A stretch of DNA of 64,000 nucleotides, taken from positions 372,001-436,000 of the forward strand of contig CP025776.1 in the NCBI GenBank assembly GCA_002886105.1, read 5' to 3'. Position 1 is the first letter of the stretch. Every line of letters starts with the position of its first letter. The notes under the pieces were generated by a model. The model was not told where the DNA came from. It ran no database searches and saw only the letters and a list, made by a program, of their open reading frames with translations. A program made the translations under genes and the position numbers. Source of the stretch: Enterobacter sp. EA-1 (GTDB lineage: Bacteria > Pseudomonadota > Gammaproteobacteria > Enterobacterales > Enterobacteriaceae). Of this stretch, positions 18,243-32,977 are shown one piece after another.

Positions 18243-19581
18243 GTACATTAACGCTTGTTTTAACAGCAGTGGGGTCGGTTTTACTGCTGCTGTTTTTAGT
18301 GATGAAAGCGCGTATGCATGCTTTCATTGCTTTGATGGTGGTGTCTATTGGTGCGGGGCTTTTTTCCGGAATGCCGTTGATTAAGATCGCGCAGACCATG
18401 GAAAAGGCATGGGCGGTACGCTGGGTTTCCTCGCCATTGTGGTGGCGCTCGGCGCTATGTTCGGCAAAATTCTTCACGAGACCGGCGCGGTGGATCAAAT
18501 CGCCGTTAAGATGCTCAAATCGTTTGGTCACAATCGCGCACATTATGCGATTGGTCTGGCGGGTCTGATTTGCGCATTGCCGCTGTTCTTTGAAGTGGCG
18601 ATTGTGTTGCTGATAAGCGTTGCGTTCTCGATGGCGCGCCACACCGGCACTAACCGGGTCAAACTGGTTATCCCGTTGTTTGCCGGCGTAGCGGCAGCGG
18701 CGGCGTTCCTGCTGCCGGGACCCGCGCCAATGCTGCTGGCTTCGCAGATGCATGCGGATTTTGGCTGGATGATCCTGATTGGCCTGTGCGCGGCAATCCC
18801 GGTGGCATGCTGATTGCCGGTCCGCTGTGGGGCAACTTTATCAGTCGCCATGTGCAACTGCACATTCCGGACGATGTTAGCGAGCCGCATCTGGGCGAAG
18901 GCAAAATGCCGTCATTCGCTTTCAGTCTGTCGCTGATCCTGCTGCCGCTGGTGCTGGTCGGGATGAAAACCATCGCCGCGCGCTTCGTGACAGAAGGCAG
19001 CAACCTGTATGACTGGCTGGAATTTATCGGTCACCCGTTCACCGCGATCCTCGTGGCGTGCACTGGTGGCGATTTACGGCCCCGGCGATACGTCAGGGCA
19101 TGGCGAAAGATCGCGTGATGGAAATTTGCGGTCACGCATTGCAGCCGGCAGGCATTATTTTGCTGGTGATCGGCGCGGGCGGCGTGTTCAAGCAGGTGCT
19201 GGTTGACTCAGGCGTCGGCCCGGCACTGGGCGAAGCACTGACCGGCATGGGCTTGCCTATCGCCATCACTTGCTTTGTACTGGCGGCGGCGGTGCGCATT
19301 ATTCAGGGTTCCGCCACGGTGGCCTGCCTGACGGCGGTCGGTCTGGTGATGCCGGTGATTGAGCAACTGCACTTCAACGGCGCGCAGATGGCGGCGCTCT
19401 CTATTTGCATCGCGGGTGGTTCCATCGTGGTGAGCCACGTGAACGACGCCGGTTTCTGGCTGTATGGCCGCTTTACCGGTGCGACGGAAGCGCAAACGCT
19501 GAAAACTGGACGATGATGGAAACCATCCTCGGCACCACCGGCGCGATTATCGGCATGATTGCGTTTACGCTGTTGAGCTAA
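18239..19581 (+). CDS. gntU: GntU, low-affinity gluconate transporter
   Basis: GntU is a GntP-family gluconate:H+ symporter of the inner membrane. The start is GTG (STLTLVLTAVGSVLLLL), overlapping gntK by 4 bp. Family blocks include GLFSGMPLIKIAQTME, GAGGVFKQVLVDSGVG and GSIVVSHVNDAGFWL. Breaks are at 18403 (A-run), 18798 (CCTGG to CCGG), 19058 (TGCCTGGTG read as TGCACTGGTG), 19079 (GGCCTGGCG read as GGCCCCGGCG) and 19506 (ACCTGGACG read as ACTGGACG). Its paralogue gntT lies 24 kb downstream. Confidence 0.94.
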
Positions 19582-19588
19582 GGTTGGT

Positions 19589-19625
19589 ATGCCCGGTTGA
19601 TAAGGCGAAACTGCCATCGGGCATT
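19589..19625. repeat. REP-like palindrome after gntU
   Basis: ATGCCCGGT ... ATCGGGCAT is an imperfect inverted repeat with the internal GGCGAAACTGCC typical of enterobacterial REP units. It lies directly after the gntU stop, a usual REP location. Confidence 0.65.
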
Positions 19626-19630
19626 GAAAA

Positions 19631-19661
19631 AACACCACGTTGTTTAACGTGGTGTTTTTTT
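19631..19661. terminator. Bidirectional terminator between gntU and yhgN
   Basis: AACACCACGT pairs perfectly with ACGTGGTGTT around a six-base loop and has seven T on the plus side and A residues on the other, so it can end both convergent transcripts. Confidence 0.9.
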
Positions 19662-19741
19662 ACTCCATCGGAATTTCAGTCTGTTCATCAGCGGCCGATA
19701 CAGACACATACACACGAATAAAGATTGAGGGGGGGAGTAGG

Positions 19742-20336
19742 TTATCCCTTCATCCACACTCTTATCCCGTCGAGGAACATTTGGGTGGCGAGCATCACCA
19801 AAATCAGCCCCATCAGGCGTTCCAGCGCGTTAACCCCTTTCTCGCCGAGCAGGCGCAGAAACAACGATGATTGCAGCAGGATGGCTACCGTACCGCCCCG
19901 AGGCAATCAGCAGCGCAATCACCAGATGACCCATCTGATTAGGATACTGGTGTGACAACAGCATCAGTGTTGCCAGCAAAGTGGGGCCAGCAACCAGCGG
20001 GATCGCCAGCGGGACAATAAAGGGTTCTTCACCGGCGGGAAGACCACTGCTGCCGCCAGACTCGCTGGGGAATATCATCTTAATGGCGATCAGGAACAGA
20101 ATAATGCCGCCGGAAATGGAAACCGTCTCGGCGCGTAAGTTCAGCAACGCGAGGATCTTTTCACCGGCAAACAAGAAGATAAACATCACCAGCAGGGCGA
20201 TCAGCAGTTCGCGGATCATGATGGCCCGGCGGCGTTTTGGCTCGGTATGTTTTAATACCGACATAAAGATAGGCAGGTTGCCCAACGGATCCATAATCAG
20301 GATCAGCAACACGGTTGCGGAGATGATCTCACTCAT
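19742..20336 (-). CDS. yhgN: YhgN, MarC-family inner membrane protein
   Basis: YhgN is a MarC/UPF0056 membrane protein of unknown function with about six membrane segments. MSEIISATVLLILIMDPLGN and LFLIAIKMIFPSESGGSSG match the family. One break at 19898-19903 (plus strand CCGAGG, minus GCCTCGG where GCCTGGGG is expected) separates the C-terminal ATQMFLDGIRVWMKG. Removing that base gives the family's 197 residues. It is convergent with gntU and divergent from asd. Confidence 0.92.
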
Positions 20337-20509
20337 TCATTATTATCCCTGACACTTGCCACATAATTGCAGTAATTAGCTGCGTTTCTGATGCATTCGC
20401 GATCATTGATTAATTTCACTTGCGACTTTGGCAGCATTTTTGTAATGTGGTCATACCCCAGTTGGACACTGGCTCGCACAACAGCACACACCTCTGCAGG
20501 AACTTCGCT

Positions 20510-21619
20510 ATGAAAAAATGTTGGTTTTATCGGCTGGCGCGGAATGGTCGGCTCTGTACTCATGCAACGCATGGTTGAAGAGCGCGATTTCGACGCCATT
20601 CGCCCTGTCTTCTTTCCACTTCCCAGTTTGGGCAAGCTGCGCCCGCATTCAGCGGCCGAGGGCAGCGGGCACGCTTCAGGATGCGTTCGATCTGGAAGCG
20701 CTGAAGGCACTCGACATCATTGTCACCTGCCGGGCGGCGATTATACCAACGAAATCTATCCAAAGCTTCGTGAAAGCGGCTGGCAGGGTTACTGGATTGA
20801 CGCGGCTTCTTCACTGCGCATGAAAGATGACGCCATTATTATCCTCGACCCGGTCAACTGTGCGGTGATTAACGACGGGCTGAACAACGGCGTGAAAACC
20901 TTTGTCGGCGGCAACTGTACCGTCAGCCTGATGCTGATGTCCCTCGGCGGGCTCTTCGCCAACGATCTGGTGGAGTGGGTCTCTGTCGCCACCTATCAGG
21001 CGGCTTCCGGTGGCGGCGCGCGCCATATGCGCGAACTGCTGACGCAAATGGGTCAGTTGCACAATCACGTTGCGGCGGAACTGGCGGATCCGGCTTCTGC
21101 TATTCTCGACATCGAACGCAAAGTCACCGCGTTGACCCGCAGCGGTGAGCTGCCGGTCGACAACTTTGGCGTACCGCTGGCGGGAAGCCTGATCCCATGG
21201 ATCGACAAACAGCTCGATAACGGCCAGAGCCGCGAAGAGTGGAAAGGCCGGGGCGGAAACCAACAAAATCCTCAACACCTCCAACATCATTCCGGTTGAT
21301 GGGCTTTGCGTACGTATCGGCGCGTTGCGCTGCCACAGCCAGTGCCTTCACCATCAAGCTGAAAAAAGACGTCTCTATCCCGACCGTGGAAGAACTGCTG
21401 GCGGCGCATAACCCGTGGGCGAAAGTAGTGCCAAACGATCGTGAGATCAGCATGCGCGAACTGACCCCGGCTGCCGTCACTGGCACGTTGACCACACCGG
21501 TGGGCCGTCTGCGTAAACTGAATATGGGGCCGGAGTTCCTCTCCGCCTTCACTGTGGGCGACCAGCTTTTGTGGGGCGCGGCCGAACCGCTGCGTCGTAT
21601 GTTGCGCCAACTGGCGTAA
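20510..21619 (+). CDS. asd: Aspartate-semialdehyde dehydrogenase
   Basis: Asd reduces aspartyl phosphate to aspartate semialdehyde, feeding lysine, threonine, methionine and diaminopimelate; it is essential in enteric bacteria. The NADP loop is [19 protein letters not shown], the active-site cysteine lies in [15 protein letters not shown], and the catalytic histidine in ALRCHSQ. Breaks are at 20516 (A-run), 20610-20670 (including CCAGG read as CCGAGG), 20731 (CCAGG to CCGG), 21247 (GGCCAGGCG read as GGCCGGGGCG) and 21344 (AGCCAGGCC read as AGCCAGTGCC). Because the gene is essential, these cannot be true mutations. Confidence 0.95.
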
Positions 21620-21634
21620 GCATAAAAGAGAATC

Positions 21635-21660
21635 AGGGGTGCTTCGGCGCCCCTTTTTTT
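21635..21660 (+). terminator. Rho-independent terminator after asd
   Basis: AGGGGTGC pairs with GCGCCCCT around a TTCG tetraloop, followed by seven T. It lies 16 bp after the asd stop. The remaining 225 bp to glgB should hold the glg promoter; I see no confident operator there. Confidence 0.93.
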
Positions 21661-21885
21661 ATGCTTTTTTTCGCAAATTTCCTGCAAAGAAAAAGTGATG
21701 TGTTTATTTTCTCAAGAGTCTGAAAGCGTTGGCTATGCTTAAGATTGGGTGTTTAACATTTTGCCTGAAATGGGACGTTGCAGAGCAGATTCCAGTGGGG
21801 TGCTGCATCGTTCAGATCACAAAAGTATCGCAACCGGACGTAACCACGGTGGAAGGTGCGATACCACTACAACAGGATGAGAACC

Positions 21886-24073
21886 ATGTCCGTTGATGTT
21901 GATAAAGACGTGATTGATGCGCTAATTGCCGGTCATTTTGCCGATCCTTTTTCCGTATTGGGAATGCATTCCACCGACGCAGGCCTTGAGGTTCGCGCCC
22001 TGTTGCCCGATGCCACAGAAGTCTGGGTTATCGAGCCGAAAACCGGACGCAAAGTCGGCAAACTGGAGTGTCTCGACTCCCGTGGCTTTTTCTGTGGTGT
22101 GATGCAGCGCCGCAAAAATCCTTTCTATTACCAGTTTGCCGTTGTCTGGCACGGACAGGAGAACCTGATTGATGACCCTTATCGTTTCGGGCCTCTGTTG
22201 CAGGATGTTGATGCCACCGGCTGTTGAGTGAAGGCACGCATATGCGGCCGTACGAAACGCTTGGCGCGCATGCCGATACGATGGATGGCGTGGTGGGAAC
22301 GCGGTTTTCCGTCTGGGCGCCTAATGCGCAGCGCGCGTCTCCGTGGTCGGGCAGTTTAACTACTGGGATGGTCGCCGCCACCCCATGCGCCTGCGTCGTG
22401 AAAGCGGGATCTGGGAGCTGTTTATCCCCGGCGCGCTGAACGGGCAACTGTATAAATTTGAGATGATTGATGCACACGGCAAACTGAGGATCAAAGCCGA
22501 TCCTTATGCGTTTGAATCCCAGATGCGCCCGGACAGCGCATCGCTGATTTGCGGCCTGCCGGGCAAGAAAACACAGAGTGAAGAGCGCCAAAAGCGAATC
22601 AGTTTGATGCTCCCATCTCTATCTATGAAGTGCACCGGGTTCCCTACGGCGCCGACATACCGACAACAATTTCTGGCTGAGTTACCGGGAATTGGCGGAT
22701 CAACTGGTGCCCTACGCCAAATGGATGGGATTCACCCATCTGGAGCTGATGCCGGTTAACGAACACCCCTTCGATGGGAGTTGGGGCTATCAGCCGACCG
22801 GGCTTTATGCGCCGACTCGCCGTTTCGGCACCCGCGATGACTTCCTGCATTTTATCCACACCGCACATGCCGCAGGCCTCAGTGTGATCCTCGATTGGGT
22901 TCCGGGCCATTTCCCCTCTGATGATTTTGGCACGGCGGATTTCGACGGCACCAAACTCTACGAACATAACGATCCGCGTGAAGGTTATCACCGAGGACTG
23001 GAACACGTTGATCTACAACTACGGCCGCCGGGAAGTCAGCAACTACACCGGTTGGCAATGCGCTGTACTGGATCGAACGCTTTGGCATTGATGCGCTGCG
23101 CGTGGATGCGGTGGCGTCGATGATTTACCGCGATTACAGCCGTAAAGAAGGGGAGTGGATCCCCCAATGAATATGGCGGGCGCGAAAACCTTGAGGCAAT
23201 CGAGGTTTTTACGCAATACCAACCGCATCCTCGGTGAGCAGACTCCGGGGGCGGTCAGTATGGCGGAAGAGTCTACCGATTTTGCCGGCGTGTCACGCCC
23301 GGCTTCGATGGGGGGACTGGGTTTTTGGTTCAAGTGGAATCTGGGTTGGATGCACGACACGCTGGATTATATGAAGTACCGCAAGTACCACCACGACAAA
23401 CTCACTTTCGGCATGCTCTATAACTACACCGAAAACTTTATTCTGCCGCTATCGCATGACGAAGTGGTGCATGGCAAGAAATCCATCCTCGACAGGATGC
23501 CCGGCGATGCCACGGCAGAAGTTCGCCAACCTGCGCGCCTACTACGCCACCGGATGTGGGCCTTCCCCGGCAAGAAACTGATTTTCATGGGGAACGAATT
23601 CGCCCAAGGGCGCGAGTGGAATCACGATGGTAGCCTTGACTGGCATTTGCTGGAGGGTGGTGATAACTGGCACCACGGCGTTCAGCGGCTGGTGCGCGAT
23701 ATGAACCATGCCTACCGTCATCATAAAGCGCTACATGAGCTGGATTTTGATCCCTACGGTTTTGAGTGGCTGGTGGTGGACGATCATGAAGCCTCGGTAT
23801 TTGTTTTTGTGCGCCGTGATAAGCAGGGTAATGGGAAGTCATTGTTGCCAGCAATTTCACGCCCGTACCGCGCTACGATTACCGCGTGGGTATTAATCAA
23901 CTGGCCGCTGGCGTGAAGAGCTGAACAGCGACTCCATGCATTACCACGGCAGCAACACCGGCAACGGCGGCGTGTTGCACAGCGATGCGATCGCCAATCG
24001 TGGGCATGAACACTCGCTGTTACTGACATTGCCGCCGCTGGGCACTATCTGGCTGGTCCGGGAGGGGGAATGA
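21886..24073 (+). CDS. glgB: GlgB, 1,4-alpha-glucan branching enzyme
   Basis: GlgB makes the alpha-1,6 branches of glycogen. GH13 catalytic signs are [15 protein letters not shown] (nucleophile Asp), MAEESTDF (acid Glu) and [12 protein letters not shown]-terminal modules start [21 protein letters not shown]. There are at least a dozen indels, many on CCWGG: GCCTGGCTG read as GCCACCGGCTG near 22217, CACCAGGAC read as CACCGAGGAC at 22990-22996, and GCCTGGATG read as GCCACCGGATG near 23552. Near 23373 the sequence reads MKYRKYHHD where the family has MK-LDPV-YRQYHHD, four residues missing in frame. The stop overlaps glgX. Confidence 0.93.
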
Positions 24074-26045
24074 CGAAACTGGCAGCCGGTAACGCCACGC
24101 CGCCCGGTGCGCATCTACGGGATGATGGCGTCAATTTTACGCTCTTCTCCGCCCATGCCGAGCGCGTCGAACTGTGCCTGTTTGACGACGAAGGCAATGA
24201 GCAGCGCGTTGATCTGCCCTCGGCCGTACCGGGGATGTCTGGCACGGTTTTCTGGAAGGTGGTCGGGCAGGCCTGCATTACGGCTACCGGGTGCATGGCC
24301 CCTGGGACCCTGCGCAAGGGCACCGTTTCAACCCGGCGAAATTATTACTCGATCCTTGCGCGCAGCGCGTGGAAGGCGACGTGCCTGATAGCTCGCTACT
24401 CCATGGTGGTTATGACCAGCCTGACCCCCACGATAATGCCGCCATTGCCCCGCGCAGTGTCGTGGTGCATGACGTCTTCGACTGGGGGCACGATGCCCCG
24501 CCGCGTATTCCCCGGGGTAACACCGTTATTTATGAAGCGCACGTTAAGGGACTAACTGGCTGCATCCCGACATTCCGCAAGCCATTCGCGGCACCTACAA
24601 GGCGCTGGGGCATCCGGTGATGATCAACTGGTTTAAACATCTTGGCATTACCGCACTGGAGCTGATGCCGGTTGCCCACTTCACCAGCGAGCCACGTTTG
24701 CAGCGGTTGGGGTTAAGCAACTACTGGGGCTATAACCCGCTGGCGTTGTTTGCGCTGAATCCGCGTTATGCCAGTGTGCCGGAGCAGGCCATTGTTGAAT
24801 TTCGCGAGGCAGTGAAAGCGCTGCATCAGGCCGGGATCGAAGTGATCCTTGATATCGTGCTTAACCACACCGCCGAAATCGATCTCGACGGCCCGACTCT
24901 CTCCCTGCGCGGAATTGATAACCGTAGCTATTATTGGATCAGAGAGGATGGCGATTATCACAACTGGACCGGCTGCGGCAATACGCTGAACCTGAGCAAT
25001 CCCCGGCGTGGTGGAGTATGCCCACGCCTGCCTGCGTTACTGGGTGGAGACGTTCCATGTGGATGGTTTTCGATTTGATCTCGCATCGGTAATGGGACGC
25101 ACGCCAGCGTTCAGCCAGCAGGCGCCGCTGTTTACGGCGATCATCAACGATCCTGTATTACGCGACCTGAAATTGATCGCTGAACCCTCGATATTGGTCC
25201 GGCGGCTACCAGTTGGCAACTATCCCGCGCCTTTTGCCGAGTGGAACGACCATTTCCGCGATGCGATGCGCCGCTTCTGGCTTGAATCATCCCTTTCCAT
25301 CGGGGGAGTTTGCCGGGCGTTTTGCTGCCTCCAGCGACGTCTTTAAACGCGGTGGCCGCTTGCCCTCAGCATCGGTCAACCTGATCACCGCCCATGATGG
25401 TTTTACGCTGCGGGATTGCGTCAGTTTCAACCATAAGCACAACGAAGCTAACGGTGAAGACAATCGTGATGGCACAAATAATAACCACAGCAACAACCAC
25501 GGGGTTGAGGGATTAGGCGGCACTCTGGATGTGATTGAACGCCGACGCGCCAGCTTGCATGCGTTGTTGACGACGCTGCTGTTGTCGCAAGGCACGCCAA
25601 TGTTGCTGGCAGGCGACGAACAGGGCCACAGCCAGCACGGCAACAATAATGCTTACTGTCAGGACAATGCGCTGACATGGCTCGACTGGACGCAGGCCGA
25701 TAGCGGGCTGGTTGCGTTTACCGCTGCGTTGATCCACCTGCGTCAGCAAATCCCGGCATTGACCCGCGATACATGGTGGGAGGAGGGCGACGGTCATGTC
25801 GTCTGGTTAAACAACGAAGGAGCGTCACTCAGTACGCAGGAGTGGCAACAGGGGATCCAGCGTTTACAAATTCTGCTGTCAGGCAATGTGCTGATCGCCA
25901 TTAACGCCACGCCTGAAGTAGCAGAAATCGTATTGCCCGAAGGGAGTGGCGCGCCATTCCTCCCTTTGCCGGAGAGGACAACCCGGTCGTAATGGCTGTC
26001 TGGCATGGGCCAGCACACGGAGTGTGTGTATTTCAGCGGTCATAA
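24070..26045 (+). CDS. glgX: GlgX, glycogen debranching enzyme
   Basis: GlgX is an isoamylase-type GH13 enzyme that removes short branches left by glycogen phosphorylase. Visible blocks are [33 protein letters not shown], the nucleophile motif [13 protein letters not shown] and [17 protein letters not shown]. Frame breaks are concentrated in 24230-24620, 25000 and 25190-25310; one is GAACCCTGGGAT read as GAACCCTCGAT at the catalytic glutamate (AEPWDI expected). The corrected end is [11 protein letters not shown], length about 658 residues. It overlaps glgB by 4 bp and glgC starts 14 bp downstream. Confidence 0.92.
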
Positions 26046-26059
26046 AAATGGAGTCAGTC

Positions 26060-27345
26060 ATGGTGAGATTAGAAAAGAACGACCCTACAATGTTGGCCCG
26101 TCAGCTGCCATTAAAGTCTGTCGCCCTGATCCGGCAGGAGGGCGCGGGACGCGCCTGAAAGATTTAACCAACAAGCGCGCCAAACCCGCGGTGCACTTCG
26201 GCGGTAAATTCCGCATTATCGACTTCGCCCTGTCTAACTGCATTAACTCCGGTATTCGCCGCATTGGCGTCATCACGCAATATCAGTCCCACACGCTGGT
26301 GCAGCACATCCAGCGCGGCTGGGCCTTTTTCAACGAAGAGATGAACGAGTTTGTCGATCTGCTGCCTGCTCAACAGCGCGTGCACGGAGAACACTGGTAC
26401 CGCGGCACGGCGGATGCGGTGACGCAGAACCTCGATATCATTCGCCGCTACGGTGCGGAATACATCGTCATTCTGGCGGGAGACCATATCTACAAGCAGG
26501 ACTATTCGCGCATGCTCATCGACCATGTCGAGAAAGGGGGCGCGCTGCACTGTTGCCTGTTTGCCGGTGCCTGTTCATGAAGCCACCGCGTTCGGCGTGA
26601 TGGCCGTTGATGAGCATGACAAAGTGGTCAACTTCGTCGAGAAACCCGCGCACCCCCCCAGCATGCCCTCGGCGATGACAGCAAAGCACTGGCCAGTATG
26701 GGCATCTACATTTTCGATGCGGAGTACCTGTACGGCCTGCTGGAACTGGATGATAAAGACGAAAACTCAAGCCATGATTTTGGCAAAGATATCCTCCCGC
26801 AGATCGTGAAGGCTGGCATGGCGTATGCGCATCCGTTTCCGCTCTCCTGCGTGCAGTCTGACCCGGATTCAGAGCCCTATTGGCGGGATGTGGGAACGCT
26901 GGAAGCTTACTGGAAAGCGAACCTTGATTTGGCCTCGGTGGTACCGGAACTGGACATGTACGATCAAAGCTGGCCAATCCGTACCTATAATGAATCTCTT
27001 CCCCCCGCGAAATTCGTGCAGGACCGCTCGGGTAGCCATGGCATGACGTTGAATTCGTTGGTGGCTGGTGGGTGTGTCATTTCCGGGTCGGTGGTCGTGC
27101 AGTCGGTGTTGTTCAATCGCGTGCGTGTGAATTCGTTCTGCAATATCGACTCGGCTGTGCTGCTGCCTGATGTTTGGGTTGGGCGCTCCTGTCGGCTGCG
27201 CCGCTGCATTATCGATAGAGCTTGTGAAATCCCGGAAGGCACCGTGATTGGCGAAAACGCTGAGGAAGATGCCCGTCGCTTTTACCGCTCAGAAGAAGGG
27301 ATTGTGCTGGTTACGCGTGAAATGTTACGCAAACTGAAAGCCTGA
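26060..27345 (+). CDS. glgC: GlgC, glucose-1-phosphate adenylyltransferase
   Basis: GlgC makes ADP-glucose, the committed and allosterically controlled step of glycogen synthesis. After correction the nucleotide loop reads [21 protein letters not shown]; the raw sequence has ATCCTGGCA read as ATCCGGCA at 26131. Conserved blocks are [30 protein letters not shown] and [18 protein letters not shown]; the C-terminal left-handed helix part ends REMLRKLKA. Other breaks are near 26540-26575 and 26668 (ATGCCTGGC read as ATGCCCTCGGC). ATG at 26060 gives [20 protein letters not shown] as in the family. Confidence 0.93.
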
Positions 27346-27438
27346 AAGCATTCATTTTAACCTTGCGCGGAAGGGGTCCGCGCGCTGTTTTCCCCACTAA
27401 CGGCTTCGCTAACCGGGTGGTTTTGAACAGGAGCGATA

Positions 27439-28873
27439 ATGCAGGTTTTACATGTATGTTCTGAGATGTTTCCGTTGCTGAAGACCGGAGGTCTGGCGGA
27501 CGTGATTGGCGCATTGCCTGCGGCGCAGATTGCCGGTGGTGTTGATACCCGCGTATTGCTGCCCGCTTTCCCCGATATTCGACGGGGTGTGACTGATGCA
27601 CAGGTGGTGTCCCGTCGGGACACCTTCGCCGGGCGTATTACGCTGCTGTTCGGGCATTTCGACGGTGTGGGAATATACTTGATCGACGCGCCGCATCTTT
27701 ACGAACGTCCCGGTAGCCCTTACCACGACACGAACCAGTTTGCTTACCCTGACAACGTGCTGCGTTTCGCCCTGCTGGGCTGGGTGGGAAGCGAAATGGC
27801 CACCGGGCTTGATCCATTCTGGCGCCCGGATGTGGTGCATGCTCACGACTGGCATGCAGGCACAGTTCCCGCTTACCTTGCTGCAATCGGGCGTCCGGCG
27901 AAATCGGTCTTTACCGTGCATAACCTCGCCTATCAAGGCATGTTTTATGCACACCATATGAATGACATCCAATTGCCATGGTCGTTCTTTAACATGCATG
28001 GTCTGGAATTTAACGGTCAGATCTCGTTTCTGAAGGCGGGATTATATTATGCCGATCATATTACTGCCGTTAGCCCGACCTACGCCCGGGAGATCACCGA
28101 ACCGCAGTATGCGTATGGCATGGAAGGCCTGCTGCGTCAGCGGCAGCTTGAAGGGCGGTTGAGCGGCATACTCAACGGCGTGGATGAAAAAATTTGGGAC
28201 CCGTCCACCGATCTGTTGCTTGGCGCGCGGTACACGCGGGATACGCTGGAAGAGAAGGCGGAGAACAAACGCCAGCTACAAATCGCCATGGGGCTGAAGG
28301 TGAACGATAAAGTCCCGCTTTTTGCGGTGGTCAGCCGACTGACCAGCCAGAAAGGCCTTGATTTGGTGCTGGAGGCGCTACCGGGGTTACTTGAACAGGG
28401 TGGGCAACTGGCGCTGCTCGGCGCAGGCGATCCGGTGTTGCAGGAAGGGTTTCTGGCCGCCGCTGCTGAACATTCCGGGCAGGTTGGCGTGCAGATTGGT
28501 TATCACGAGGCCTTCTCGCATCGCATTATGGGCGGTGCAGATGTGATTCTGGTGCCGAGTCGTTTTGGAGCCATGCGGTTTAACGCAACTGTATGGACTG
28601 AAGTATGGGACGTTACCGCTGGTGCGTCGCACCGGAGGGCTGGCGGATACGGTATCCGACAGTTCGCTGGAAAACTGGCCGATGGCATCGCCAGCGGTTT
28701 TGTTTTGAAGACAGTAATGCCACCGGGCGTTGTTAAGAGCTATCAGGCGGGCTTTCGTGTTGTGGTCCCGGCCTTCGCTCTGGCGCTTTGTCCAGCGGCA
28801 GGCAATGGCCATGGATTTTAGCTGGCAGGTCGCAGCGCAGTCGTACCGCGATCTTTACTTTCGGTTGAAATAG
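27439..28873 (+). CDS. glgA: GlgA, glycogen synthase (ADP-glucose)
   Basis: GlgA extends alpha-1,4 glucan from ADP-glucose (GT5 family). The ADP-glucose-binding [13 protein letters not shown] lies at residues 15-27, and the second Rossmann domain shows [17 protein letters not shown] and [16 protein letters not shown]. The first 380 residues are in frame. After SRF the frame shifts at 28568 (extra [18 protein letters not shown] expected) and again between 28700 and 28770. The family C-terminus [21 protein letters not shown] is recovered, giving 477 residues. glgP follows after 20 bp. Confidence 0.94.
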
Positions 28874-28893
28874 CTTTCCGGTGAATCACGCTT

Positions 28894-31342
<2,449 letters not shown>

Positions 31343-31349
31343 TCGGACG

Positions 31350-31396
31350 TCAGGATGGCGCTGCGCAAATCCGGCCCGCAGGCCGGATACGCGTAG
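31350..31396. repeat. REP-like element between glgP and glpD
   Basis: GGATGGCGCTGCGCAAATCC followed by GGCCCGCAGGCCGGATAC has the REP hallmarks: a GC-rich imperfect palindrome with a GGCGCTGCGC core and a CCGGATAC-type end. It fills the short gap between the convergent stops of glgP and glpD. Confidence 0.65.
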
Positions 31397-31418
31397 TTGC
31401 CATCCTGCATGACGACGG

Positions 31419-32925
31419 TTACGAGGCTAACGACAGCTCGTCTTTCTGATGATGGGCTAACCACTGTGCAACGCGGGATTGCTCTTCCGCATTTAACCAC
31501 ATCCCAAGTTTGGTACGACGCCAGATGGCGTCATCCGGTGCGCTTAACCCATTCATGTTCAACCAGTAGCGCAATTCCGCCTCATATAACTCGTGACCAA
31601 AATGCTCGCCCGAGGTCTTCAAGAGTGCTGGCATTCGCGAGAATAAGATCGCTGTTGCTGCCGTATGTGCGGGCGAAGTGGCGCGCCAGTGACTCGCTGA
31701 TAAAGGGGTAGCGGCGACGCAACTTGGCCGCAAAATCATCACGATCGCCAGCGATCTCCCCGCACCGGCAGAACGCAGTTTTTGGTCCGAGGCCGGGCCA
31801 ATGCCGGTGTAATAGGGCGTCAGTTTTTCCAGCGCATGCTCGGCCAGCTTACGGTAGGTCGTGAGCTTACCGCCAAAGACCGACAACAACGGCGCCTTGC
31901 CGTTATCATCATGGATATCCAGCGTGTAGTCGCGCGTGATGGCCTGCGGTGAGTCGGATTCGTCGTCGGGCGTACGCCGGAGTATGTCCAGAGGCGATAT
32001 CCTCGCGGCTCAGCTGTTTCCTGAAGTGTGCGTTATACACTTTCAGCAAGTAGTTGATCTCGTTCTCTTCGATCTCCACGTTTTTCGGATCGCCTTTATA
32101 TTCGACATCGGTGGTGCCGATAATGGAGAACTCATCCATCCACGGAATAACAAACACAATGCGTTTGTCTTCGTTTTGCAGAATATAAGCCTGCTTCTGC
32201 GAGTGCACGCGCGGCACCACAATGTGGCTGCCTTTGATCAGGCGAATACCGTACGGTGAGGGCAGGTGCATCCCGTCATCAAAGAACTGTTTCACCCACG
32301 GCCCTGTCGCGTTCACCAGACCGCGCGCCTGCCAGCTATATTTTTCCCCGGTGTCGATATCTTCCGCTTCGACAATCCACATTCCATTTTCGCGACGCGC
32401 GTGGGTGGCGCGGGTGCGGGTTAACACGTCGCCGCCTTTACGCTCCACCATCTGCGCATTGGCAAGAACCAGTCGCGCATCGTCGACCCAGCAGTCAGAA
32501 TATTCCGAAACCGCGCACGATTTCCGGTTTGAGTACCGATTCTGCGCCAAAACGCAAGCCAGTGGATGACGGCAGACTGGTGCGTTTGCCCGGTGATCGT
32601 ACATAAACAGACCAATACGGATCATCCACGCCGGACGCAAATGCGGGCGATGCGGCAGGCGGAAACGCATCGGGAACGCGATATGCGGCGCCATTTTCAA
32701 CAGCACTTCGCGTTCGGCGAGCGCTTCGCTCACCGAGGGCGGAATTCATAGTGTTCAAGGTAGCGCAGCCCGCCGTGGATCAATTTGGAGCTGGCGCTGG
32801 AGGTGGCGCAGGCTAAATCCACGGGCTTCCAGCATCAGCACGGACAAACCCCGCCCTGCGGCATCTGCCGCGATACCGGCACCGTTGATGCCCCCGCCTA
32901 TCACAATCAGATCTTTGGTTTCCAT
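31419..32925 (-). CDS. glpD: GlpD, aerobic glycerol-3-phosphate dehydrogenase
   Basis: GlpD is a membrane-associated FAD enzyme oxidising glycerol-3-phosphate to DHAP and passing electrons to quinone. The FAD-binding start is METKDLIVIGGGINGAGIAA; later blocks are SYWQ-type RGLVNATGPWVKQFFDDG and LLSVFGGKLTTYRKLAEHALE. Breaks lie near 31787-31792 (GCCTGGACC read as GCCTCGGACC on the coding strand), 31720, 31980, 32510, 32580, 32737 and 32800. Corrected length is about 501 residues, ending DELSLAS. It is divergent from glpEGR and repressed by GlpR. Confidence 0.94.
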
Positions 32926-32957
32926 GCTACCCTCATGCACTTTCGTTAAAGCTCAAA

Positions 32958-32977
32958 AATGTTCGATATCGCTCATG
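32958..32977. promoter_or_regulatory. GlpR operator in the glpD promoter region
   Basis: AATGTTCGATATCGCTCATG matches the GlpR consensus WATGTTCGWTWWCGAACATW well in its left half. It lies 33 bp before the glpD start. A weaker half site (AAATGAACGCGCC) follows. Repression by the glpR product encoded 1.4 kb away is expected. Confidence 0.65.
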
